DNA from: a virus | Reading direction: 5' to 3' (one strand) | DNA length: 64,000 bases | Virus record (IMG/VR): IMGVR_UViG_3300049215_000481 | Coordinates: 62,001-126,000 of that record | In this document: in pieces, positions 1 to 8,184 of the stretch | Position numbering within the stretch: the first letter of the stretch is position 1 | Layout: the number at the start of each line of letters is the position of its first letter | Position numbers and translations under genes: made by a program | The notes under the pieces: generated by a model | What the model was told of the DNA's origin: nothing | The model's input: only the letters and a program-made list of their open reading frames with translations | Database searches by the model: none

Positions 1-467
1 GGGATGGCCGACCCCTTCTCGACCTCCACCTCCAGGAAGCGCCTCCCGTCGTTGGCAATCTCGCACAGAGAGACGCAGACGTCGTACGTCCCGAGGTCGC
101 ACACGCAGTGGTACTTGAAGTCGTGGACGTCACCCTTGCGCAGCGTGACGATGGGGGCCCAGCCCGTCTCGCGCAGGAACGCGTCGACGTCCTCCGGGGT
201 GGTCTCCGGCCCAAACGTCAGGTCGATCTCGATGCGGTCTGCGGTGCTGTAGTTGCTTTTGCGCTTCTTGACCGTCAGCTCGCCCGCGCCGCCCTTGAGT
301 CGGTGGCGGACGACGCCAGCCTGTCCGTTGATGTAGTAGACGTCCGTGTGCGATTGCCCGCTGCGGGTCGCGTAGGGTCGCCCCTCCTTGCACCAGTGGA
401 CGAACGCCTTGGTCGAGACGTGCGTGGCGTCGAACTTGTACTCGATCTCTGAGTGCTTGTCGGTCAT
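1..467 (-). CDS. CYTH-like triphosphate-binding protein (partial, C-terminus beyond window)
   Basis: An open frame runs from an ATG at 467 off the left edge, with about 155 codons visible. The N-terminus has SEIEYKF, which fits the ExExK signature of the CYTH family (thiamine triphosphatase, CyaB-type cyclase, polyphosphatase). It is followed by alternating charged strands typical of the triphosphate tunnel: VVRHRL, ELTVKKR, RIEIDL and FLEVEVEKG. Family knowledge: CYTH enzymes bind a triphosphate and divalent metal inside a beta tunnel. The actual substrate cannot be told from sequence. The start overlaps the stop of the upstream aminotransferase gene by ATGA, so the two are probably translated together. 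Confidence 0.72.
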   Translation of the reverse strand, partial: MTDKHSEIEYKFDATHVSTKAFVHWCKEGRPYATRSGQSHTDVYYINGQAGVVRHRLKGGAGELTVKKRKSNYSTADRIEIDLTFGPETTPEDVDAFLRETGWAPIVTLRKGDVHDFKYHCVCDLGTYDVCVSLCEIANDGRRFLEVEVEKGSAI

Positions 468-1477
468 GTGAAACTTCGCGTGAGCGCCTCGACCGCGTTC
501 GCCATGTCGCGTGGTGCCAGCCCGAGAGACGCCCGGTACCAGCCAGGCTCCCGCTGTCCGAAGACGCTGCCGCGGAGCATGTGCACGTCCGCCTTCTTGA
601 GGGCGCGCTCGAACGCCGGCTGTGCGTCGACCCTGATCTGGAACCACGCGAACATGCCGAGACCCTCAGGAGCGAAGCGCTCGACGATCTTCAGGCCGTA
701 CAGCCCCTCCTGCAGTGTGAAGTGGTTCATGTTGATGACCTGCGCAGCCGTCTCGGTGCTGACCGAGAGGTCGGTCGACAACATCCGTGCGACGAGCCGC
801 TGCGACAGGTTGGAGACGCCAGACGTTGTCGACTCGACGAACATCGCCGCGCGCTCGGCGAGCTGTGGGTTCTCCGTCACGAGCCAGCCGACGCGCAGCC
901 CGGAGACGCCCAGCATCTTCGACGCGGACTCGACCTTCACCTCCCAGGTGAATGGCTCCTTCCAGCGCCAGCCGTAGAGCGGACTGGCGTACGCCGCGTC
1001 CCAGATCTGGGTGTGCTTGGCGCGCTCGTAGTCCCAGCCGCAAGGGTTCCCGGGAGCCGTGAGGATGCGGCACACGTCCTCGGGGTGGTAGTTGGGCAGC
1101 GACTCCTCGTCGCGGATGAACGTCAGGAGCTGGTTGCGCGCCAGCGTCTCGAAGCTCGGCCAGTAGGGCCTCTTCGCGTACACGGCACCCAGGGCGACAC
1201 CGCCTGGCATCGACGTCGCGTAGTAGTGCAACGCCGCTTCCAGCGCCTGCTTCGCGCCGTTCGCCACGACCACGTGCATGCCCGGGTAGCGTGCCCGGAG
1301 CTGCTCCAGCAGCTCAGGATGGCCTCCCAGCTCCGGGTACTGCAGGTCCTCCTCGCGAGCCGCGAGCCGCGGGATCTCCAGGCGCGCGGCCAGGATGCTC
1401 TGCAGGCAGTAGGGCTCCCCGATGGCGAGGTTGAACCCGGTGCCGCGCTTCTTCGCGAACGCGATGTCGTGGTTCAC
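464..1477 (-). CDS. PLP-dependent aminotransferase-like protein (fold type I)
   Basis: This 337-residue protein uses a GTG start that overlaps the stop of the preceding gene (GTGA). It shows the class I/II aminotransferase landmarks in order: NGAKQALEAA near residue 73, APGNPCGW with the substrate-contacting Asn-Pro near 144, WDAAY (Asp160, Tyr163), and SASKMLGVSGLRVGW, where Lys187 is the expected Schiff-base lysine and Arg195 the phosphate contact. Length is somewhat short compared with the usual 380-400 residues. Substrate is unknown; amino-acid or modified-nucleotide metabolism are both possible. It sits in an operon with a CYTH-like gene downstream and a membrane protein upstream. Aminotransferases are uncommon cargo for a phage. 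Confidence 0.75.
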   Translation of the reverse strand: MNHDIAFAKKRGTGFNLAIGEPYCLQSILAARLEIPRLAAREEDLQYPELGGHPELLEQLRARYPGMHVVVANGAKQALEAALHYYATSMPGGVALGAVYAKRPYWPSFETLARNQLLTFIRDEESLPNYHPEDVCRILTAPGNPCGWDYERAKHTQIWDAAYASPLYGWRWKEPFTWEVKVESASKMLGVSGLRVGWLVTENPQLAERAAMFVESTTSGVSNLSQRLVARMLSTDLSVSTETAAQVINMNHFTLQEGLYGLKIVERFAPEGLGMFAWFQIRVDAQPAFERALKKADVHMLRGSVFGQREPGWYRASLGLAPRDMANAVEALTRSFT

Positions 1478-1734
1478 AGACCCTTCATCGCAATGCGCTT
1501 CAGCTCGACCACCTTTGCTTCGAGTGCCGCCGCCTTGGTGAGCGCCGCCTTCTTGACCTTCGCCACAGCTTCGGCGCGCGTCCCGAACGCGTCCGTGCCG
1601 ATGCGCACGAACACGAACATCTGGGTGATGCCCGTGCCGGACTTGAAGTACGTGGCGTTCTGCCCCTGGACGACCTCGCCCTCCACTTCCAGGATGCCGC
1701 GGGTCTCCCACCACTTCGTGACGTAGGCCTTCAC
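1474..1734 (-). CDS. Small protein of unknown function (86 aa)
   Basis: The GTG start follows the stop of the upstream membrane-protein gene by one base, and the stop overlaps the next start by GTGA, so the gene is embedded in an operon. The protein has a beta-rich first half (FVFVRIGTDAFG) and an Ala/Lys-rich helical second half ending in IAMKGL. I recognise no family. The coupling to neighbours and the amphipathic C-terminal helix support it being real. Confidence 0.6.
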   Translation of the reverse strand: MKAYVTKWWETRGILEVEGEVVQGQNATYFKSGTGITQMFVFVRIGTDAFGTRAEAVAKVKKAALTKAAALEAKVVELKRIAMKGL

Positions 1735-1735
1735 C

Positions 1736-2344
1736 TCACCACTCCAGGCGCAGCGACAGGCCGCCGTCGAGGTGGGTGCTCGCCCAGGCGCCGATGAACA
1801 GCGGGCCAGCAAGGCGGCGCTCGACCAGGACGTTCGCCATCACGTGCTTCAGCGGCAGCGGCGACAGCAGGTTGAAGGGCTGCGCCCCCATCCCGAATGC
1901 GGGAGCGAACTCGAAGCCGGGCATCACCGCGAGCGACCACTGCGGCTTGGCGCGCTCGATCGTCTTCGTCACCTCGCGGTCGCGGTACACGACCCTGTCC
2001 TCGGTCTTCTTCTCCTCGCTCTTCGTCTTGTCCTGGATCTGCGAAGTGGATTCGGACTTCGACTTGTCGTCGGTCGTTGTCGTGACGGTCACCACGCCGG
2101 TCTTCTCGTTCTTCGTGAGCACGCGGACGGTGTGCACGTCCTTCTGCGTGTTCAGCGTCTTGAGCGCGTTCAGGATGGTGTCGGTGTCGACGACGGAGAA
2201 GACCTTCTCCGTCTGGACCTCGTGGACCTTCTCCGTGACCACGGTCTTCTGCGGGGCCTCGTAGCGCCCGATGGCGTAGCCACCCGCCAGCAGCACGGCC
2301 GCCACTGCGGCCAGGATCGCGCGTTCCTTCATCGTTGCGTTCAT
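1736..2344 (-). CDS. Membrane-anchored protein of unknown function, spanin-like topology
   Basis: This 202-residue protein begins MNATMKERA (a second ATG at 2332 is possible) with a strong ribosome site AAGGAGG about 8 bases upstream. One N-terminal membrane helix (about residues 9-28, ILAAVAAVLLAGGYAIG) is followed by a long Lys/Glu/Thr/Ser-rich stalk (about 30-135) and a more hydrophobic C-terminal part. Single-pass proteins with a charged stalk occur in phages as inner-membrane spanins or as envelope-associated factors; neither role is proven here. It is the first gene of the leftmost operon, with a class A motif 24 bases before the start. Confidence 0.65.
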   Translation of the reverse strand: MNATMKERAILAAVAAVLLAGGYAIGRYEAPQKTVVTEKVHEVQTEKVFSVVDTDTILNALKTLNTQKDVHTVRVLTKNEKTGVVTVTTTTDDKSKSESTSQIQDKTKSEEKKTEDRVVYRDREVTKTIERAKPQWSLAVMPGFEFAPAFGMGAQPFNLLSPLPLKHVMANVLVERRLAGPLFIGAWASTHLDGGLSLRLEW

Positions 2345-2367
2345 TCCAGGGTTCCTCCTTGGGCCCC

Positions 2368-2379
2368 TATAGCGAATCT
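2368..2379 (-). promoter_or_regulatory. Class A motif (candidate early/middle promoter)
   Basis: In gene sense this reads AGATTCGCTATA, the same block found at 13 other gene starts in the window. Here it lies 24 bases before the ATG of the membrane-protein gene, leaving room for a short leader with a good AAGGAGG ribosome site. Confidence 0.7.
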
Positions 2380-2763
2380 CGTTCCTGCACATTGCAGGAC
2401 CGTCAGGAACGAGGCGTAAACGCCACGCTGATGACATGGGTTGCACGTACTACTGAACGCATGTTGCTGAAAAAATGCAGCGCGTCATGAACGTAACTAC
2501 ACGTAACTGTTACCAAATCTTGACACTCACTCGCACCTACACGGAATCACTGCAGTATCTGTGTTGCAGCCGTTCCAGGTCACCTGTTACATTTTCCAGG
2601 TGACGTCACTTGCCAGTAACGCGGCCCTGCACTGTGCAGTCCCGCGCGGCCACAAGCCGCACTAGCGCAGCGCGTTAACCGAGCCCCGTTGCTGGCCCTT
2701 TGTGACGTTTCTGACCCGAACCACTGAACACCCGTTCAGCACACCCGGAAAGGAACCTGGAAC
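2380..2763. other. Non-coding region between divergent genes, rich in inverted and direct repeats
   Basis: This is the only gene-free stretch over 300 bases. It holds CCTGCA-cat-TGCAGG (2384-2398) nested in GTTCCTG / CAGGAAC (2381-2410), GTCACCTG / CAGGTGAC (2579-2586 and 2597-2604), the perfect 13-base palindrome CTGCACTGTGCAG (2627-2639), and two ACGTAACT copies spaced by one helical turn near 2490-2507. It is locally less GC-rich than the coding sequence. A TTGACA at 2520 has no convincing -10 partner. It could be a replication origin, an operator region, or a host-type early promoter for the gene at 2764. Confidence 0.55.
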
Positions 2764-3891
2764 ATGAAGAACACCGACCCTCGCGCACTGAACATCGTCA
2801 AGAGCTGGCTGACCGCTTGCGGCATCACCTTCCAGCCTGGACGCCACCCCCAGGCCGACCTCTTGGTCTGCAACGCCACCGGTAGCACCGTGGGCGTTTC
2901 AGTCTCGGTGAAGGGGAGCTACGTGGCGGACGACTCCATCGTCGTCGACGGCGCTTCGATCACTCACCGCGACCTGCGCAAGTCGCTCGAAGCGTTCCGG
3001 ACGCTCCAGCTCGCCCTCGGCTACGACGCCGAGACGCCCGTGGACCGCGGGCCGATCCCGAAGCGTCGTCCGTACGGCGACGACTTTGACCTGGTGGCGA
3101 TGCGGCACTCGGAGTTCCGCCGCGCGCCGAACCCCGACCCCAGGCGCCTCCAGGCCTACTTCAACACCGTCGAGAGAGCGTCGTGGAAGTTCTTCCGTGC
3201 GAACCAGCGCCTGTGCGCTGACCAGATGCTCTCGGTCGAGGACCTGCGGACGTTCGCTCTCGTGTGGACGACCATCTACATCGGCCAGTACGAGATCCCC
3301 GCGGAGCGGGTCACGAACAACGACAACGAGCACCTGCTCTTCACGTACCTCGCGCAGCGCTTCGCCGAGTTCCGTACCAGTCTGATCCGCAAGGGCCGCA
3401 ACGAGCTGCCCGTCCTCGACGCCGCCTTCATCGGCACGCGTGGTCGCCCCTACGACTACAACAACAAGGCGGCATGGCAGGGCGCGGCCGGCGGCAGCGA
3501 GGACATCGAGTACATCGAGTCCTGCGACGAGCCGTCGGAGCGCATCAACACGAAGCTGTACCGTCGCGCCATCGACGAGGCGCACGACGACGAGCAGGAG
3601 GACACGGACTACGTCGCCCGTCACTGCGTGCTCGACGTGAGCAGCCCTGCCGCGCGCCGTACGTCGGCGACGGCGCTCTTGGAGACGCTGCTCGCGGGCC
3701 TGCCCCACGATCAGCTCATCCAGAAGCTCACGCTCGCGGCCGAGAGCGACCGCATCCACACGGACGCGCGCAAGGAGGCCGCCCGCCGGCTGCGCACCCA
3801 CCAACAGCACTGCCCCACGTGCGCGGGTCTCGCGCTGCCTGTCAGCGCCGCCGACGACGAGGACGAGCAGGAGGCTGAGACGGCGGCCTAG
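2764..3891 (+). CDS. Unknown protein, possible sigma region-2-like transcription factor
   Basis: This 375-residue protein is the only plus-strand gene in the first 29 kb. It has a purine-rich ribosome site (AAAGGAAC) and ends 4 bases inside the convergent primase gene. Residues about 125-215 have the helical order of sigma region 2: KFFRANQRLCADQML, then SVEDLRTFALVW, then HLLFTYLAQRFAEFRTSL. This is a weak resemblance that I could not test. The C-terminus has a CPTC pair and an acidic tail. Its isolated position beside the repeat-rich intergenic region suggests independent, perhaps very early, expression. Confidence 0.6.
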   Translation: MKNTDPRALNIVKSWLTACGITFQPGRHPQADLLVCNATGSTVGVSVSVKGSYVADDSIVVDGASITHRDLRKSLEAFRTLQLALGYDAETPVDRGPIPKRRPYGDDFDLVAMRHSEFRRAPNPDPRRLQAYFNTVERASWKFFRANQRLCADQMLSVEDLRTFALVWTTIYIGQYEIPAERVTNNDNEHLLFTYLAQRFAEFRTSLIRKGRNELPVLDAAFIGTRGRPYDYNNKAAWQGAAGGSEDIEYIESCDEPSERINTKLYRRAIDEAHDDEQEDTDYVARHCVLDVSSPAARRTSATALLETLLAGLPHDQLIQKLTLAAESDRIHTDARKEAARRLRTHQQHCPTCAGLALPVSAADDEDEQEAETAA

Positions 3892-4934
3892 TAGTCGAAC
3901 CGCTTGAAGTACACGAACAACCGGCCAGTCCGCACCCGCTCGGCGTTCAGGAACGACTCGTAGACCTGCTCGCAGGTCATCTCACCGAGGTCCTTGAAGC
4001 CGGGCGGGGGCACCATCGTGTACACCTCAAGGCCCGAGAACTCCTTCACCAGCCGCGCAGTCTCGCGCGCGGCGTCCGGGTCGAGCGCGAGGTAGATGCG
4101 CTCGACCCCAGTGTTCTGCAGCAGCCCCACATCTAGCCGCGTGAGGCGCTGAGGGTCGCGGAGGGCCTCCACCTGGCCCTTGGTGACACCCTTGCCCATC
4201 GTAGCGATGTTGCCGCCGCAGAGGTGCGCCTTGAGGGCGTCGACGGGACCTTCGCAGACCACCGCGTGGCGCGAGCCCTTCAGGCGGTTGGCGAACATCA
4301 CGGTGTGTGCGACGGGGATGTCCTTCGACGAGAGGACCTTCGCCGTCTCCTTCCACTTCGACTCCTGCTCGTCCCACCACCGGTTGTCGACGACGAGACG
4401 GCCCTGCCAGCCTACGAGTCGGTCGTCCAGCTCGACCGGGAAGATCACCCGGCGCTCGATCGGAGAGAAGCGCAGGTGGTACTCCTTCGCCATCTCCAGG
4501 CTGATGCCACGACCGGCGAGGTAGTCCCGGCCGCGCTTCGCGAGCACGTGGTCGATCTGGTAGTAGTGGTACGGGAACGTCCGCGTCGGGATGATCCGCG
4601 CGTCTGGGTCGACGTCCTCGCCTGTGCCGAAGAAGTCCGTGAACTGCAGGTCGAGCCGCTCACCGGCGGCGACGATCTGCGTGCCGTAGAGCAGCTCCCT
4701 GACCTCTTCGATGGGCCGGTACATCAGGTCGGCCAGAGCGAACTCGGGCCGACCTTGGTAGTTGTCGGTCTCCTTGCAGAACCAGCAGACGAAGCGCCCG
4801 TCGCGCTTCCGGATGTAGAGCTTGTCGCTCTTGAGGCACTTCGGGCAGTTGAAGATGTACGAGACCGAGTTCTGTCGATACGACAGCCCGGCCTCGTCCA
4901 GTACTTCCTTCAGCTTGACGGGGTTGCAGCCCAC
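3888..4934 (-). CDS. DNA primase (CHC2-type zinc finger plus Toprim)
   Basis: This 348-residue protein has a zinc-finger at the N-terminus with two CxxC pairs (Cys30/Cys33 and Cys50/Cys53), as in DnaG and T7 gp4 primase. A Toprim core carries CEGPVDALKA (catalytic Glu, about residue 222) and LALDPDAARE (DxD-type metal site, about 282). It is shorter than bacterial DnaG because no helicase-binding domain is visible. It would make RNA primers for lagging-strand synthesis with the DnaB-type helicase encoded at 27-29 kb. GTG start. The gene lies three bases downstream of the recombinase stop. Confidence 0.88.
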   Translation of the reverse strand: MGCNPVKLKEVLDEAGLSYRQNSVSYIFNCPKCLKSDKLYIRKRDGRFVCWFCKETDNYQGRPEFALADLMYRPIEEVRELLYGTQIVAAGERLDLQFTDFFGTGEDVDPDARIIPTRTFPYHYYQIDHVLAKRGRDYLAGRGISLEMAKEYHLRFSPIERRVIFPVELDDRLVGWQGRLVVDNRWWDEQESKWKETAKVLSSKDIPVAHTVMFANRLKGSRHAVVCEGPVDALKAHLCGGNIATMGKGVTKGQVEALRDPQRLTRLDVGLLQNTGVERIYLALDPDAARETARLVKEFSGLEVYTMVPPPGFKDLGEMTCEQVYESFLNAERVRTGRLFVYFKRFDY

Positions 4935-4937
4935 GGA

Positions 4938-6056
4938 CTACTCGTCGTCGGTCTGGCCGCCCAGGCCGCTGTCCTCGCTGTGGTCCTGGTTGTTGTCGGC
5001 GAGGTACACCTGCTCCATGATGGCCCGCTGCAGCTCCATGTTGCCGTTGAGAGCGGCGAGCGTCTTCGGCTTGCCGACCCACTCCTCGTCGCGGAACGAG
5101 TACTTGAGCCCGTCCAGCTTGATGACGCCGAGGTTCTTGGCGAGCTTGAACACCTCCTCGTGGGTGTTGATGAGGCCCTTGCGGTAGTCCAGCGTGAACT
5201 CGGCCAGGCGACCCTTCGGACCGCACGAGCTGTCCTTCATGCGGACGCGGATCTTGTGCCCCGTCTGCTCACCGTTCTTCTCGTCGAGGCCGCTCTTGAT
5301 GTCCGAGCGGAACTCCTGGCCGTCCATCGCGGTGCGCCCCTCGACGTTGCGGTTCGGCTCGACGTACGCGAAGTACTCCGCGTAGTGCTCGACCGCCTTC
5401 GGCATCTTCATCTTGAACTTGTTGCCGCGCTTCTGCTCGATCATGTCCATCTCGGCGCGGATCTGGCAGGTCAGGATGACGGCGAACTTGTGCTTGCGCT
5501 GCACCGGGAGGATGCGCTTGAAGCCGTCGCCGAGGGTGAGGGCCCAGTCACCGATCTGCTGGGTCTCGATGGTGTCCGCGTTCATCGCGCGGCGCCCCTG
5601 GATGCCGTCGATCGAGTCGATGATGACGAGCGCGAGCGGCATGCCGTCCTGGCAGTACGCGTTCACGTCCTTCTCGACGTGGTCGAAGATGTGCATCGGC
5701 GAGTTGACCTCGTACGCCTGGTAGCGCGCGGGATCGATGCCGAACACCTCCTGCAGCTCCTCGGGCGTGGCCTGCGCCTGCTCGCGGAACTCGGTGTTGT
5801 ACTTGATGACGATCGCGTTCGGGTCCTGCTGGTGCAGCCAGCCGGTGAACATGTTCGTGAGGAGCGTCTTGCCGCCTTTCGGAGGACCACCCAGCGCGAG
5901 CGCGAGGCTCTTCGGGAGGCCATGGCCCTTGCCGAACATGAAGTTGACCGACGGCGACGCCGTGCGGATGACGTTCTCGGGGAGGTGCGGGTTGAAGCGG
6001 CCGACGACCGCGCCTTCGTGCTGTTGGAGCTTTGCGAGCCAGTTCTTCGTTGCCAC
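4938..6056 (-). CDS. uvsX: UvsX/RecA-like strand-exchange recombinase
   Basis: This 372-residue RecA-fold ATPase has Walker A GPPKGGKT at residues 57-64 and Walker B LALVIIDSID near 140-149, followed by an ILTCQIRAEM segment in the position of the RecA motif-3/L1 area. Order and size fit phage UvsX rather than bacterial RecA. The C-terminal tail is acidic (QDHSEDSGLGGQTDDE), as in many RecA proteins. It forms a recombination cassette with the UvsY-like and single-strand binding proteins just upstream. GTG start, one base overlapping the upstream TAG. Confidence 0.87.
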   Translation of the reverse strand: MATKNWLAKLQQHEGAVVGRFNPHLPENVIRTASPSVNFMFGKGHGLPKSLALALGGPPKGGKTLLTNMFTGWLHQQDPNAIVIKYNTEFREQAQATPEELQEVFGIDPARYQAYEVNSPMHIFDHVEKDVNAYCQDGMPLALVIIDSIDGIQGRRAMNADTIETQQIGDWALTLGDGFKRILPVQRKHKFAVILTCQIRAEMDMIEQKRGNKFKMKMPKAVEHYAEYFAYVEPNRNVEGRTAMDGQEFRSDIKSGLDEKNGEQTGHKIRVRMKDSSCGPKGRLAEFTLDYRKGLINTHEEVFKLAKNLGVIKLDGLKYSFRDEEWVGKPKTLAALNGNMELQRAIMEQVYLADNNQDHSEDSGLGGQTDDE

Positions 6057-6289
6057 TATGGGGTGCCTTTCATTGCTTCATCGATCATGTCGAGGTCGCC
6101 TCGCGCTTCCTTCAATGCCTTGCGCGACTTGATGGCGAGGCCGTAGAGCACGAACATCGGGGTCCGGACTCGGACCGTGTGGTTGCTGTCGGCGACGCGG
6201 AAGCTGAAGGTCAGCCTCCCGTCCCACTCCTTCTCGACTTCGAGGAACGACGCCTCGTACGTCGAGACCGTCTTCTTGCGCCCGGCCAC
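6056..6289 (-). CDS. Small protein of unknown function (77 aa)
   Basis: A beta-rich N-terminal half (LTFSFRVADSNHTVRVRTP) is followed by a charged C-terminal helix. It is placed between the UvsY-like and UvsX-like genes with one-base spacing and overlap, so it is very likely co-expressed with recombination functions. I recognise no family. An accessory recombination role is only inferred from position. Confidence 0.65.
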   Translation of the reverse strand: MAGRKKTVSTYEASFLEVEKEWDGRLTFSFRVADSNHTVRVRTPMFVLYGLAIKSRKALKEARGDLDMIDEAMKGTP

Positions 6290-6290
6290 G

Positions 6291-6878
6291 TCAGACCTTG
6301 GGGCGGCCGAAGCCGGGGAGGATGCGACCGCTCGACGGCGGCACAGATGCCGGCCGCGCGTGGATCGGGGCGCTCGTGTCGCCGGAGAGGTTCGTGTTCT
6401 TGCCGGCGTACGAGTAGGAGTCCTCGCCCATGATCTTCTTCACGGACGTGAACGAGTTCTCGAAGCTCTTCAGCTTGCCCTTCAGGTACTCGATGGCAGC
6501 GTCGAGCTGGTCGACGCGGTCCTGGAGGCTCTCCCGCTCCGGGTCGAGCTGGACGACCGCTTCCCGCATGTCCGCCGACGACGGGACCCCGAGTTCCTTG
6601 AGCTTCGCCGGCACGACCTCCAGCAGGAGCCGCGCGCGCCTGTTGGCGACGTGCTTCTCCGCCTGGATCTTCTCCGCGGTCAGCTTGGTGACGAGCTGGT
6701 GGATGTCCCTCCAGCTCGTGTTGAATGCAGAGAGCAGCTCCGGCGCCTTCGTCGGCGTGACGGTTGCAACTTCCGCTTGGCGGGTCTCGGCGATGAGGAT
6801 CGCGCCGAGGTCGATCATCCAGTCAGGTGCGCTCGGGTCGCCCGAGGGCACACTGAGAGTGGTCTCAGTTGTGAGCAT
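6291..6878 (-). CDS. UvsY-like recombination mediator (probable)
   Basis: This 195-residue protein is mostly helical. The central pattern (MIDLGAILIAE near residue 21, NRRARLLLEV near 78, DMREAVVQLDPE near 103, then a heptad segment ending LKGKLKSFENSFTSVKKIM near 136-154) follows the layout of T4 UvsY, which loads UvsX onto gp32-coated DNA. It is longer than T4 UvsY (137 aa) by a Pro/Ser-rich tail. Its location between ssb and uvsX genes supports the call. The similarity is by layout, not proven by alignment. Confidence 0.6.
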   Translation of the reverse strand: MLTTETTLSVPSGDPSAPDWMIDLGAILIAETRQAEVATVTPTKAPELLSAFNTSWRDIHQLVTKLTAEKIQAEKHVANRRARLLLEVVPAKLKELGVPSSADMREAVVQLDPERESLQDRVDQLDAAIEYLKGKLKSFENSFTSVKKIMGEDSYSYAGKNTNLSGDTSAPIHARPASVPPSSGRILPGFGRPKV

Positions 6879-6898
6879 GGGTAGTCCAGACGCGAAAC

Positions 6899-6924
6899 GG
6901 GCCCGGAACTCGCGCTCCGGGCCC
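6899..6924 (-). terminator. Hairpin between ssb and uvsY-like genes
   Basis: GGGCCCGGA and TCCGGGCCC form a perfect 9-base-pair stem with an 8-base loop directly after the ssb stop codon. In minus-strand sense it is followed by only a short T stretch (GTTT), so it is probably an attenuator that lowers, rather than ends, transcription of the genes below. Confidence 0.65.
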
Positions 6925-6936
6925 CTCGGTTGGGTG

Positions 6937-8103
6937 TTAGCCGGCCGCTTGCGCCGTCTGCGTGCTCATGAAGGCGAGGAACGCGTCCTCGTCCATCTCC
7001 ATCGGGTTCGCACCCGCGGGAGCCGCAGCCTTCGCCGCTGCCTCGGCAGCCGCAGCTTCAGCGGCAGCCTTCTCGGCCGCAGCCTTCGCCTCGGCGGCCT
7101 TGCGCGCCTGGATCTCCTCCAGACGCTTCTGCAGCGCCGCCTGGTTGGCAGCCGCCGCGGGAGCGCCAGCGATGGGAGCGCTCGTGCTCGGCTTCACCGC
7201 CGCTGCCGGCGGAGTCGCCGCCGCGGGGGGCGTGAAGGCCTTCGGGGGCGTGAAGGCGGGCTTCGCCGGAGCGGAGGCCTCGTTGCGGTTGCTGCCCATG
7301 ATGGCGTCGACGGCCTCGGGCGACCCGTCGCTGGCGACGAGAGCGGCGATCTGGTCGTACGTCAGCTCCTGGCCGCCGAACGAGCGCAGGTCACGGCACT
7401 CCTTGAGAGCGCGCTCCGCCTCTTCGTCCGTGATCGGCGCGAGCTTGATCTGCTGCCCGCCGACGACGCCGGGAATCGGCTCCGTGACGATCTCGACGCG
7501 GTCGCGCGTCTGCGCGCCGTCGCCGAGACGGTTGATGTTGAACCACACGCCCTGCTCGAAGTCGAAGGCGTCGATGCCCTGGGCCGCCAGCTCCTTGATC
7601 TTGGCGCGGATGCCCGTCATGTGGTCCTGGTTGTTGAGCTTGAAGGGCTCGAACGACCGGTCCGGGCGCATCGTGTGCACGTAGTGCTTCGACTCCCGGT
7701 TGTGCGCCTTCAGCCAGTCGTTGATCGGCTGGAGCGCCGACTTCTTCTCGGCCTCGCTGACCTTCGCCTTCGTCAGCTCGGCGTCCTGCTCCTTGAGCGC
7801 GGCCTCGGCGGCCTCGATCTCGTCGCACTTCGGGCACGCCTGGAGGACCATCTTGGTGTTGCGGTTGAACACCTTGATGCAGCGGAACGGGCGGGGAATC
7901 GTCTTCCCGGGCTCGCGCGGGTTCGTCCCGTGGTAGCCCCAGTGGAGGGTGAGGTAGACCGACCAGTCACCGCTCTCCGCCAGCTCGTTCATCGGCGGCA
8001 TGAGGCGGATGATGTTGTCACCCTTCTTGACCCCTGCTGCCTTCTTGAAGTTCCCGCCGCCACCCAGTTTGGGCTTTCCGAAGCCCGGTTTGTTGAATCC
8101 CAT
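6937..8103 (-). CDS. gp32-like single-stranded DNA-binding protein
   Basis: About 388 residues from ATG at 8103 (a GTG at 8139 is an alternative; only the ATG has an AGGAG, at long spacing). The N-terminus is Gly/Lys/Phe-rich (MGFNKPGFGKPKLGGGG). The core carries FRCIKVF and a zinc-type CPKC pair, as in T4 gp32. A long Ala/Lys helix-forming linker ends in an acidic tail (MEMDEDAFLAFM), which in phage SSBs binds other replication proteins. The protein would coat single strands during recombination-dependent replication. It has its own composite promoter and a hairpin after the stop, which fits high expression. Confidence 0.82.
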   Translation of the reverse strand: MGFNKPGFGKPKLGGGGNFKKAAGVKKGDNIIRLMPPMNELAESGDWSVYLTLHWGYHGTNPREPGKTIPRPFRCIKVFNRNTKMVLQACPKCDEIEAAEAALKEQDAELTKAKVSEAEKKSALQPINDWLKAHNRESKHYVHTMRPDRSFEPFKLNNQDHMTGIRAKIKELAAQGIDAFDFEQGVWFNINRLGDGAQTRDRVEIVTEPIPGVVGGQQIKLAPITDEEAERALKECRDLRSFGGQELTYDQIAALVASDGSPEAVDAIMGSNRNEASAPAKPAFTPPKAFTPPAAATPPAAAVKPSTSAPIAGAPAAAANQAALQKRLEEIQARKAAEAKAAAEKAAAEAAAAEAAAKAAAPAGANPMEMDEDAFLAFMSTQTAQAAG

Positions 8104-8162
8104 TGCTGTTCTCGTTGCTCCTGCTTGTTCTGGTTTCACCGCTTACTGTGCGGCTCGTTCTG

Positions 8163-8184
8163 AAAGATTGCGTATAGCGAATCT
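8163..8184 (-). promoter_or_regulatory. Composite class A plus class B motif upstream of ssb
   Basis: In gene sense GATTCGCTATA is followed at once by CGCAATCTTT. This is the only place where both motif classes abut in tandem, and it precedes the gene for an abundant protein needed throughout infection. The leader to the ATG at 8103 is about 60 bases. Confidence 0.7.

Noticed and set aside
2520-2548. TTGACA as a host sigma-70 promoter for the 2764 gene
   Set aside because: At 16-18 bases spacing the candidate -10 sequences are CGGAAT or GGAATC, a poor match, so I do not claim a promoter.
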